Below are positions 33,611 to 41,481 of a stretch of 64,000 nt of DNA, in pieces. The stretch spans positions 2,480,001 through 2,544,000 of the forward strand of contig OZ241346.1 in NCBI GenBank assembly GCA_965199875.1. Direction: 5' to 3'. This DNA comes from VXYL01 sp965199875 (GTDB lineage Bacteria; Pseudomonadota; Gammaproteobacteria; Pseudomonadales; Azotimanducaceae). Made by a program: the position numbers and the translations under genes. The notes below the pieces were generated by a model. That model searched no databases and was not told where the DNA came from. It was given only the letters and a program-made list of their open reading frames with translations. How positions within the stretch are numbered: position 1 is the first letter of the stretch; each line of letters opens with the position of its first letter.

Positions 33611-34522
33611 ATGCACTTGCCCGTCTCGCCTGCCAGTGCCGCCGAGCCGGCGTCCCGCCAGCCGCTGCTGACCAGCGTCGTAGCGCGCCAGCTGCTTGCC
33701 GCGCTGGACGCCGGCGAGCACTCGGCCCAGGTGAGTTTGGATCTCGGCCTCGGCAGTCGGCGCGTCGAGCTGTCGAAGGACGCTGCGACGATTGGGCGAA
33801 CGCGGTTGCACCGCTCCGCGCTGGCCGACATCGCCGATGAGCACAGCAAGTGCTTCGAGCTCGTCGACGGCGAGCTGCGCTCCGTCGGCGTGTTCTCGGA
33901 GGCCACCGGCTGGTATCGGTCGTTGTTGCCCACGGCGGACGCGCCAACCAGCGTGGTGGCCGGCTTCGCCATGCATCGCATCAGCGGCACCACGCCCATG
34001 GCCGACACCCGCGCCAAGGTGGCGGCGCTGCGGCGCCCGCGGGGACGCGCCCTCGACACCGCCACCGGCCTCGGCTACACGGCCATCGAGCTGGCGAAGA
34101 CCAGCAGCGAAGTGGTCACCGTCGAACGCGATCCGGCTGCCATTGCGCTGGCGCGGCGCAATCCCTGGTCCGACGGGCTGTTCGCCAACGAACGGGTGCG
34201 ACGGCTGACGGGCGACATCGTCGAACTGGTGGCCGAGTTCGCGGATGCCGAGTTCGCCGCGGTACTGCACGATCCCCCGACGTTCGCCTTGGCCGGCGAG
34301 TTGTACTCGGCAGACTTCTACCACCAGCTGCGTCGAGTGCTCAAAGTCGGCGGCCGACTGTTCCACTACGTTGGCGATGCCCAAAGCAAGGCCGGAGAAC
34401 GCACCACAAGAGGCGTCATGCGGCGCCTGGCGGCCGCAGGATTCGCAGACGTCCGACGCCAGCGACGCGCGTTCGGCGTCACCGCCATCGCCGGTCGGGG
34501 CGCCCGCAGCTGGCGCGCATGA
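33611..34522 (+). CDS. class I SAM-dependent methyltransferase (COG2521-like)
   Basis: 303 residues from ATG at 33611. The SAM site is RALDTATGLGYTAIELAKTS, with acidic VVTVERDP after strand 2 and motif IV as VLHDPPTFALAGELYSADFY followed by LKVGGRLFHYVGD. The HDPP...AGELYS and GGRLFHYVG blocks recall the mainly archaeal predicted methyltransferases of COG2521 (from memory). Substrate unknown. It is the first gene of the region separating trkA from fmt and is transcribed divergently from trkA. Confidence 0.7.
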   Translation: MHLPVSPASAAEPASRQPLLTSVVARQLLAALDAGEHSAQVSLDLGLGSRRVELSKDAATIGRTRLHRSALADIADEHSKCFELVDGELRSVGVFSEATGWYRSLLPTADAPTSVVAGFAMHRISGTTPMADTRAKVAALRRPRGRALDTATGLGYTAIELAKTSSEVVTVERDPAAIALARRNPWSDGLFANERVRRLTGDIVELVAEFADAEFAAVLHDPPTFALAGELYSADFYHQLRRVLKVGGRLFHYVGDAQSKAGERTTRGVMRRLAAAGFADVRRQRRAFGVTAIAGRGARSWRA

Positions 34523-34601
34523 CGGGTCCGCGCCGTTGTTTCGGCAACCAAACTACAGCGTGTTGACACGAAGCCGCACGGCGAGTGCGCTGCCCCGAAG
34601 A

Positions 34602-34877
34602 TCATGTGCGCCCAAGTAGGCGTTCGTAGTCGGCGTGCGAGCCTATCCAGAACCACAGGATGCCGGCTTCCTTGCGATCTCGCCTGCCAAGGGCGCGGTA
34701 GGCCCGAGTGACCCGCACAGAGTAAAGCGGCTCTCTTGGATGCACTTGCTTGAAGTGCAAACTGGGTGGTTTGGGTTGGCTTTGAATCGCTGGTATGCCT
34801 GCTGTGCCTGTCGTTGGACGGAGTGGGGCAGTGCTTTTGAACTGTCGTCGGAACTGCACCGTCCTGTGCGACCTCAC
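34602..34877 (-). pseudogene. RelE/ParE-like toxin gene with two frameshifts
   Basis: The end is a clear RelE/HigB-type toxin: SLHFKQVHPREPLYSVRV, then YRALG and ILWFWIGSHADYERLL. Upstream, QFRRQFK is in the same frame, but the bridging helix (LPHSVQRQAQQAYQRFKANP) is read only one frame over. An extra base in the A-run at 34835-34838 and a lost base near 34764-34766 would restore a single product of about 92 residues starting at GTG 34877. That GTG overlaps the TGA of the antitoxin gene by three bases. Either a decayed toxin or two homopolymer sequencing errors. Confidence 0.75.
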
Positions 34878-35155
34878 AGCAGCGAGTCTGGATCGAGCTC
34901 GTCGGTCAATCCGGCCTCGTCTTCGCGTTCCGCCTGCGCCGCCAAGGACGCGAGCACGTCGTGGGACTCTGCAAATAGCGCATCCCAACGCTCGTCGTCC
35001 CGCTTGTCGAGCCAAGCCTCGACTTGATCAGGTGTCACGAGCATGATTTGCCCTGTGTCCCGCGACCGGCGACACCACGGCGTGAACTCTTCGGTCCATC
35101 GTTCGGGCGTGTCCAACGACCGAAACTCGAACCTCTCCACGACGGACTTGGCCAT
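34874..35155 (-). CDS. putative antitoxin partner of the RelE-like toxin
   Basis: 93 residues, start MAKSVVERFEFRSLDTPERW, rich in Asp/Glu towards the end (AQAEREDEAGLTDELDPDSL), a tail typical of antitoxins that wrap RelE-family toxins. No DNA-binding motif is obvious. Stop codon overlaps the toxin start, and its own ATG overlaps the stop of the 76-codon gene upstream, so the three are translationally coupled. Function assigned mainly from position and composition. Confidence 0.6.
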   Translation of the reverse strand: MAKSVVERFEFRSLDTPERWTEEFTPWCRRSRDTGQIMLVTPDQVEAWLDKRDDERWDALFAESHDVLASLAAQAEREDEAGLTDELDPDSLL

Positions 35156-35385
35156 CAGATGCGGCTTCCGCTGGCGTACAGGCCGAGCACGTTCAACACT
35201 GCCGACCCCACGCTTTCCGGAGGAAGGTCGGTGCGCCCGGGGTTGAGATCCTTCAAGCGATCCGTCTCCCGTGCGAGTCGCTCGGCCATCTCCGCGCTCA
35301 TGTGGACCTGCACCGTCACTTCCGACTGGTCCTTGCCGCCCATATGCACCTGCCAAAGGCCGCCTTGGTGGATCACGCTCGCCAT
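35155..35385 (-). CDS. small protein heading the toxin-antitoxin operon
   Basis: 76 residues; after about 28 residues it has a charged helical segment (MSAEMAERLARETDRLKDLN) that could be a short DNA-binding or dimerisation region, but no family is recognised. Its TGA overlaps the next ATG (TGATG). It may be the operon's regulator or a second antitoxin. The 118 bp upstream presumably hold the promoter. Confidence 0.5.
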   Translation of the reverse strand: MASVIHQGGLWQVHMGGKDQSEVTVQVHMSAEMAERLARETDRLKDLNPGRTDLPPESVGSAVLNVLGLYASGSRI

Positions 35386-35503
35386 GTGACCGCCCCATGC
35401 CTACGCTGTCGCCCAATACTACACCCCGGCAAGCGCTCAGCTGGCGACCTCTCGCCCGGCGACTCCCGCACCAATCCACACCACCATCGCCTGCAGACGT
35501 GGC

Positions 35504-36380
35504 CTACACAATCGGCCGCAGCTTCTGCAGCAAGTCCAGGAAGGCTTGTTGCGGCACTGTCTCGGCGGCCAGCAGTCTGTCGCTCGATGCTTCAAGGGTC
35601 ATCACCTCCCAATGGCCTCTGGCCAGCCGCCCTGCCGTGGGGTCGTTGTGGTCCATGTCCACCACCATCCAGATGATGTCGCCGTCGCCTAGGTCGTGGC
35701 TTGGGGTCGTGCTGGGGCCGCCAATCGAGTCGAAGAAGGGGCGGTCCACCACCACGGCCATCTTGGCTTGCCAACGGCGCAGCGTCGGCACTTTGATCTG
35801 CAGCTGCGGCATGAGGCGCTTGGCGCTGGAGGAGCGCCAGTCGGGCCGGCGAACGGCGTTGGGAAACCGAGCTGTCGCCGTCTCGAAGGCGCTCGAACTC
35901 GGAGCGCATTCCTTCTCCCGAGAAGTAGACCGCCTGCACTTCAAGGCCGTACCAACGCACGGTTTCGTTCGATGTGCTGGCGACGACCATGTCGATCTTC
36001 CCGGCTGGTTTGCGCGTCTCGGTGCCTCGCATGAAGGCGACCTCGGTTGCCACCTGCGCTTCGGCCTCGTCGAAGCCGACGATCTCCGCGAGCCATCGCG
36101 CTGGCAAGCGCTCCTGCTCGAACCTGTTCGGGCAGACGATTACGGGCGTTCCGACGCCCTGACCCAAAGCGCCGTCCGCGCCCCGTTGGTAGCGCCGAAT
36201 CGAACAGACGCCGCCGTGCTTGGCGCAACGCGTGCCCGAAGACCGAAACGGACACATCGGCACATCGTCGGAGTCGCGCAATGCGACACGGGCACGGTCG
36301 CGGCGCTCGTTGGCGGACAGTGCCGTCAAGCGGACGCCGTACCACTCGAATATGCCGAACCTCTCGCTTGGCGCGGTCAT
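35504..36380 (-). pseudogene. NotI-like restriction endonuclease, frameshifted
   Basis: Starts MTAPSERFGIFEWYGVRL at 36380. Four cysteines (43, 52, 59, 83: CPFR, RCAKHGGVC, CPNRFEQ) match the metal-binding Cys4 module known for NotI. A nuclease core follows: GKIDMVVAS (Asp130) and YGLEVQAVYFSG (Glu147, Gln149), the D-ExQ variant of PD-(D/E)XK seen in NotI. The frame is lost near 35861-35870 and continues one frame over as RFPNAVRRPDW, MPQLQIKVPTLRRW and MAVVVDRPFFDS to the stop at 35504. Restoring one frame gives about 290 residues. It overlaps no gene; the cognate methylase follows 37 bp upstream. Confidence 0.72.
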
Positions 36381-36417
36381 TGCGCGTGGTTGAACAGGCT
36401 GCGCCGCGTGATGACCG

Positions 36418-38640
36418 TCATCCTCTGCTCCCCAACAGGCGTTTCCACTGGCGGCGGACCTCCGCAGCCGGCAACTCCCTCTCGAGCAGCCAGCCGAGGG
36501 TCTCCCCGCAGCATCTGCAAAATGGTTCGCTCTCGGTGACCTCGGCGGCCTCGGGCAGGGCCCACGTGCGCCCGGCAGCGTCGCCATTGCCGGCCAGGAT
36601 CAGAATGCAGTCGTGCTGGATGGACTTGAGGTCGCGGATGTGGACGGAGATTGGATGTTCGGAGTACACCACGTACGCATTCATCAGCCTGAAGCCGGCG
36701 TCGCGCAGCGCGATGGTGAGGTCGGCCCATGCGTTGTGGTCCCAGTGGTGGAACGTGAAGACCATGCGCCCCGTCGCTTTCTTCAAGACGCGCCGACACT
36801 CGCGGAAGATGCCGCCGAGGACGGACAGAAAGTTGTCGGCGTGGCGTGCCGTGGCGGTGGCTACAGCGACGTGGTTGTGGTCGTAGTGCCACGTCGCCGC
36901 ATCCGGCAGCAAGCGGGCGAGCCAGACGCGAAAGAAGGACGCCAAGTCCGCGTACTGGACGCTGTTGTAGTAGGGCGGATCGGTGACGACGACGTCGACC
37001 GAGCCGTCGGCGAGCGGGAGGCTTCGGGAGTCGCGCTGCATCACCCAGAAGCTGCCGCCTTCCGGCTTCAGCCCGGACTGCGCGGAGACCTCGTTGCCAG
37101 CATCGGTTTCGCCATGCATCGAGACCCGCTGCTGCTTTCCGTTGGCGCCGAGCTTGCGTTCGATGGGCGCTGCGGCCCACTTGCGGCCGCGCTCGATGCG
37201 ATCGTGGAAGAGTTGGCGAAGATTGCCCGACGACTTGACCGGATTGACGGGGTTGTTCTCCAGTGCGGTGTACTGGAACGAGTAGGCGTGCAGCGCGAAC
37301 GTGTGCCGGATGGCGCCAGGCCGGTTCTTGTACCAGCCCTTGTAGCCGCACAGCATGGAGTTGAACTCCAGAGACGTGGAAACCAGCATGGCCAAGTTCA
37401 GACGCTCGAGGTCGGCGTGGCGTCGTAGGTGTCCTATCGCCGCGTGCAGATAGAGAAGCTGCCGGGACGAGAAGACGTCCAGGTAGGATGGGATGTTGTG
37501 GCGGATTAGATCGGCGGACTTGGGCCCATCTCGAACGAGAAAGTGCTCCATCGGCCCGAAGTCGAGGTCGCTTCGCATTCGGTCCACCGCGGCGGCGAGG
37601 TCGAAATCGTGTGCGCTGGGCACCTTGTAGAAAAGGCCGTGCCGCTCGCACTTGCCAACGACTGCCACGAGGGCGTAGCGGGCGTAGAACGGTTCGTCGC
37701 GGAAGTCTTGGTAGACTTGATCGCAGACGGGGCACTTCTTGTCGCCCTTCTTGATCAGTTTCCGCGAGCATCGGGCGGCGGGCGCGGGCTGGCTGGACTG
37801 AGAGTCGCTGAGAATCTCGCCGCTGCTCGGGTCGAGGCGGATCGTGGTCTTGCCTTCTTGCCGCAAGTCGAATTGCTCAACTTGGATGACCGTGCCGCAC
37901 CCGCACCGCTTGCGCAGGCCGTACAGGTAGTAGCGCACGTCGGTCTCCGCCGCGCAGGTGGGGCAGTGGGTTAGGAAGTAGGGGCGCAGGTCGGCATGGA
38001 GATCGCCGAGGAAACGGTCGAACGCCGCGCGCAGCGCCGGAAGCGGATTGCGGGAGAGCGAAGACCGGGCTTGGAGAACCGGGATGGGATCGATGTCGGC
38101 GCCAACCACGTTCGCGCCAAGCCGTATGGCCTCGTGCAACGTGGTGCCGCCGCCCATCATCGGGTCAAGAACCGTCAATCCCTCCAAACCGCCGGCGGCG
38201 TAGTAGTCGGCAAGCTCGGTGGAGGGCGCGAACTGCTTGAGGATGGTGCGGAACGTGGAACCGCACCGGCGCGCCCACCACTTGTGAAGGTAGGTGTTCG
38301 GCCTGAACAAGTGCTTGTTGAACACTTCCTGCCGCGACAGGCGATCAACGAACTGTTCGGGGAATTGGGCGTCTATTCGGTGGCTCGGCTGGCGCGATTG
38401 GCCGCCCGTCGCGCAATTGGCCGCCTGCGTCGGCAGCAGATCGCGCACCGCTTGGTCGGCTTCTGCGGGGAAACTTGCCGAGGTCAGGTCCTCCGCAGCA
38501 TCGGTACCGCCCGTCGCCCGCCCGCCACGGTCGGCTCCTCCACGTTCAAGCTCGTCCACGACAACGGCCCCTCTGGATAGCCTGGCGTCGGCGGATGGGC
38601 ATCGACCACGTCTTGCCGCCAAAATAGCGCGACGGGCCAC
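36418..38640 (-). CDS. DNA amino-methyltransferase of a NotI-like restriction-modification pair
   Basis: Up to 740 residues (GTG at 38640; GTG at 38559 is an alternative, and clear homology begins only near residue 56). SAM motif I lies at residues 159-167 (DPMMGGGTT) followed by NVVGADIDP; the catalytic motif IV is VVVTDPPYYNSVQYAD (Asp554). Zinc-ribbon-like cysteines occur between them (CPTC, CGCG, CPVC). DPPY marks an N6-adenine or N4-cytosine methylase; a GC-only NotI-type site would demand N4-cytosine, which is inference. The reading frame is intact although the partner nuclease is broken. Its 5' part is repeated at 44851-45159. Confidence 0.8.
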   Translation of the reverse strand: MARRAILAARRGRCPSADARLSRGAVVVDELERGGADRGGRATGGTDAAEDLTSASFPAEADQAVRDLLPTQAANCATGGQSRQPSHRIDAQFPEQFVDRLSRQEVFNKHLFRPNTYLHKWWARRCGSTFRTILKQFAPSTELADYYAAGGLEGLTVLDPMMGGGTTLHEAIRLGANVVGADIDPIPVLQARSSLSRNPLPALRAAFDRFLGDLHADLRPYFLTHCPTCAAETDVRYYLYGLRKRCGCGTVIQVEQFDLRQEGKTTIRLDPSSGEILSDSQSSQPAPAARCSRKLIKKGDKKCPVCDQVYQDFRDEPFYARYALVAVVGKCERHGLFYKVPSAHDFDLAAAVDRMRSDLDFGPMEHFLVRDGPKSADLIRHNIPSYLDVFSSRQLLYLHAAIGHLRRHADLERLNLAMLVSTSLEFNSMLCGYKGWYKNRPGAIRHTFALHAYSFQYTALENNPVNPVKSSGNLRQLFHDRIERGRKWAAAPIERKLGANGKQQRVSMHGETDAGNEVSAQSGLKPEGGSFWVMQRDSRSLPLADGSVDVVVTDPPYYNSVQYADLASFFRVWLARLLPDAATWHYDHNHVAVATATARHADNFLSVLGGIFRECRRVLKKATGRMVFTFHHWDHNAWADLTIALRDAGFRLMNAYVVYSEHPISVHIRDLKSIQHDCILILAGNGDAAGRTWALPEAAEVTESEPFCRCCGETLGWLLERELPAAEVRRQWKRLLGSRG

Positions 38641-38983
38641 GCTGGCAGACGCAAGCCATGTTCATGGCAGGCATCGGCGAGTTCGCAGAACGTTGGCAGC
38701 CACGGAAAGCGCCTCGAAGGAAAACTGTTTAGACAAACAGCATAGAGCCAACAAGGAGCGATGGCAATGCGCTGCGTGCTCTTCGGCGGCAGGCCTTCTG
38801 GGCGTCACCACCAAGCACCTCCGCTTCCAAACGGCAAGGGCAAGCGCGACTGGGCGCTGCCTCGCATCCAGGCGTGGCGCGTGGAAGCAGCGCACCATGA
38901 ATCAACCATGTCGTGGCTGACGTCGCTGTCGTTTTCGCCCCCTCAACCTTGCTTTTTCAAACCACTGCTTTAGATTAGCAAGG
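38641..38983. other. intergenic region between methylase and ATPase genes
   Basis: 343 bp between divergent genes. The only structure seen is a small stem near 38728 (CTGTTT-AGAC-AAACAG). No gene or strong promoter pair was recognised; promoters for both flanking genes should lie here. Confidence 0.4.
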
Positions 38984-40162
38984 ATGATTCCGCGTCACGC
39001 GCAGCAGGCCGTACACGTCGCACTGGCTCGACAGGCGGCAGTGGCGTTGATCGGCCCCCGTCAGGTGGGCAAGACGACGCTTGCCCACGCCATCGCCGAG
39101 CAGTCGGGCGCGGTGTACTTGGATTTGGAGGCGAGCGCAGACCGGGCGAAGCTGGCGGACGCCCGCTTGTTCCTTGCCGAGCACGAGGACCGCCTAGTTG
39201 TGCTCGACGAAATCCACCACGCCCCCGCCTTGTTCCCGGAACTGCGGGGCGTCATCGACGCTGGCCGGCGGCGTGGCCAGCGCACGGGACGATTCCTGAT
39301 TCTCGGTTCCGCCTCGATGGATTTGCTGCGGCAAGCCGGCGAGTCGCTGGCCGGCCGCATCGAGCATGTGCGCCTTGGGCCGTTGGACGTCCACGACGTG
39401 TCCGCGGAGGTGGCGCCGGCGACCACGTTGTGGGTGCGCGGCGGCTTCCCGGACAGCCTGACGGCGGCGAGCGACGAGGACAGCATGGCGTTGCGCCGCA
39501 ACCTCGTCCAAACGTACCTGGAACGCGACGTGTCCGAGTTCACCGGGCGACGCATTCCAGCCGAGACCTTGGAGCGCTTGTGGACGATGCTCGCCCACTC
39601 CCAAGGGCAGCTGCTGAACGCCTCCAAGCTGGCCGGCAGCCTCGCCGTCAGCGGCCCCACGGTGACGACCTACATCGACTTGCTCGCCGACCTCCTGCTC
39701 GTGCGCCGCCTGCCGCCGCTGCACGTCAATGTGCGCAAGCGCTTGGTGAAGTCGCCCAAGGTCTATGTTCGAGACAGCGGCATCGTGCATGCGCTGCTCG
39801 GCATCGCCTCCCACGACGCCTTGATCGGCCACCCCGTCGCCGGCGCGAGCTGGGAAGGGTTCGTGATCGAAAACCTGCTGGCCCGCGCTCCGGTCGGCAC
39901 CAGAGCGAGCTTCTACGGCACCCGCTCCGGCGCGGAGATGGACCTAGTGCTGGAGTTTCCCGGCGGGCGCGAGACTTGGGCCATCGAGGTGAAACTCGGC
40001 CTGGCCCCGAAAGTCGCCCGCGGCTTCCACAGCGCCTGCGAAGACATCTCCCCGGCCTCGGCTTTCGTGGTGTACGCCGGCGCCGAGCGCTATCCACTGG
40101 CCGCGAACGTGGAAGTGATCGGATTGCGGGAGTTGGCGGCGATGGTCGCCGCTGGCGGCTGA
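38984..40162 (+). CDS. AAA_14/DUF4143 family ATPase
   Basis: 392 residues. N-terminal P-loop domain with Walker A IGPRQVGKTTL (Lys30) and Walker B VVLDEIHHAP (Asp75, Glu76), then LILGSASMDLLRQ, a sensor region. The C-terminal DUF4143 part begins near YIDLLADLLLVRRLPPLHVN and carries a PD-(D/E)XK-like core: SGAEMDLVLEF and TWAIEVKLGLAP. This architecture is common and linked in some cases to toxin-antitoxin or defence roles, but no activity is established. An ATG start follows AAGG closely. It lies in the accessory region with two further ATPase/nuclease genes in the same direction. Confidence 0.85.
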   Translation: MIPRHAQQAVHVALARQAAVALIGPRQVGKTTLAHAIAEQSGAVYLDLEASADRAKLADARLFLAEHEDRLVVLDEIHHAPALFPELRGVIDAGRRRGQRTGRFLILGSASMDLLRQAGESLAGRIEHVRLGPLDVHDVSAEVAPATTLWVRGGFPDSLTAASDEDSMALRRNLVQTYLERDVSEFTGRRIPAETLERLWTMLAHSQGQLLNASKLAGSLAVSGPTVTTYIDLLADLLLVRRLPPLHVNVRKRLVKSPKVYVRDSGIVHALLGIASHDALIGHPVAGASWEGFVIENLLARAPVGTRASFYGTRSGAEMDLVLEFPGGRETWAIEVKLGLAPKVARGFHSACEDISPASAFVVYAGAERYPLAANVEVIGLRELAAMVAAGG

Positions 40163-40257
40163 CCGTGCGGTCGTCGAAGCCCGCTCGGTTTCGTCGCCAA
40201 ACGAACATCCTCGCGCACCCTGCAAGGCAGTGGGATGCACGGTGCTATATTGCCGCC

Positions 40258-41412
40258 ATGCCCGACAACCCGCCGCCAGCCGAGCTTGGCACCCATCGCG
40301 ACGAGCTGCCGTACTTCGCTGGCCGCAAGACGGAGCTCGTCGCGCTGAGGAAGCGGCTCGGCCGGCTGTGTTCGACGGGCGACCCGCGCGGTGGCATGTC
40401 GCTCATCATGGGCGTTCCCGGCGTCGGCAAGACGCAACTCGGCCTCACATTCGCCAAAGACGCCGTGACGAACGCGAGCGCGCCGAAAGTCCGGCATCTC
40501 GCGCTCAACACCAGCATTCTCGAGAGCGACCTCGACTTATTCATGGCGATTTCGCATGCGCTGGGCGCGGACAAAATCGGCCGCGAGGTGGCCGATCTCG
40601 ACAGCAGAACTACGCGCCGCGACTTCGGCGTAGGCTGGCTGAAGGGGGGCCGCACGCAAGAGCACGCTCGGCACACGGGGCGCTTGTTCGCGCTGCTCCT
40701 GGCATCGCGCCGCACCCGCATGTGGAAGAACATCGCGCTGGTGCTCACCATCGACGAGCTGCAAACAATCCAACCGAGCGGTCTGGCCGCCCTGCGCGTG
40801 CTCCACGAAGGCGACCACGGTTGCCCGATTCTGGTCTTGGGCATCGGCTTGCAGCACACGCCGACCGTGCTGGCCGGCACCAGCGACACGCCGGGAATCT
40901 CGCGCTTGGCGCAGATCATCCAACTGGGCCCGCTGATACACAACGAAACGCTCGACGCCATCAACGGCAACCTGTTGGAGATGGGGCACGCTATCCCGGG
41001 GGTATGCGCGGACGCGCTGGCCAAGGCGTCCCAAGGGTTCCCCCAGCACATCCACGGCTACCTCGCTGCGGCGATCCAAGCCATTGAAGAGCATGGCGGC
41101 CTCAACGAGGGCGCATCGCTGCAAGCCGCCCTGCAAGCTGGCCACCAAGCGAGAACGGACTACTACGACAGCCGCCTGCGCCTGTTGCAGGGCATCAAGC
41201 CCATGCAGACGCTGGCCGGCGTGATGGATCAACGCGGCGAGAGCGCGCTGGCCATTGAGGACGCGGTGCTGGAACTGGACAAGGCCGGCTTCAACGGCAG
41301 GGAGGCACTTGACAAGGCCATCGCCCACGGCGTGCTGGCGGAAGACCTGCCGGGCGCGGTCTCGTTCGGCATTCCGTCGTTCCATGGGTACATGGTAGGG
41401 TTGGCGAGATGA
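40258..41412 (+). CDS. P-loop ATPase (AAA/STAND-like)
   Basis: 384 residues from the ATG at 40258. Walker A is MGVPGVGKTQL (Lys58), Walker B is ALVLTIDELQ (Asp166, Glu167), followed by ILVLGIGLQHTP and a helical C-terminal region ending GIPSFHGYMVGLAR. The N-terminus DELPYFAGRKTEL resembles the entry of AAA_16/orc-like ATPases. No nuclease or transmembrane segment is seen. It lies 95 bp after the DUF4143 ATPase and 69 bp before a PD-(D/E)XK gene, suggesting a functional group. Role unknown. Confidence 0.72.
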   Translation: MPDNPPPAELGTHRDELPYFAGRKTELVALRKRLGRLCSTGDPRGGMSLIMGVPGVGKTQLGLTFAKDAVTNASAPKVRHLALNTSILESDLDLFMAISHALGADKIGREVADLDSRTTRRDFGVGWLKGGRTQEHARHTGRLFALLLASRRTRMWKNIALVLTIDELQTIQPSGLAALRVLHEGDHGCPILVLGIGLQHTPTVLAGTSDTPGISRLAQIIQLGPLIHNETLDAINGNLLEMGHAIPGVCADALAKASQGFPQHIHGYLAAAIQAIEEHGGLNEGASLQAALQAGHQARTDYYDSRLRLLQGIKPMQTLAGVMDQRGESALAIEDAVLELDKAGFNGREALDKAIAHGVLAEDLPGAVSFGIPSFHGYMVGLAR

Positions 41413-41481
41413 GAGGCTTGGGTGGTCGCGACAGCTTTCCTGACCTTAGCAACCGCTACCAAGACGGTGTAGAAGGGTTCC

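Noticed and set aside
29743..34065. A 1440-codon open frame on the minus strand across plsC, trkH and trkA
   Set aside because: Its translation is Arg/Ala-rich low-complexity sequence with no domain, and it lies over three well-identified genes in other frames; a by-product of high GC.
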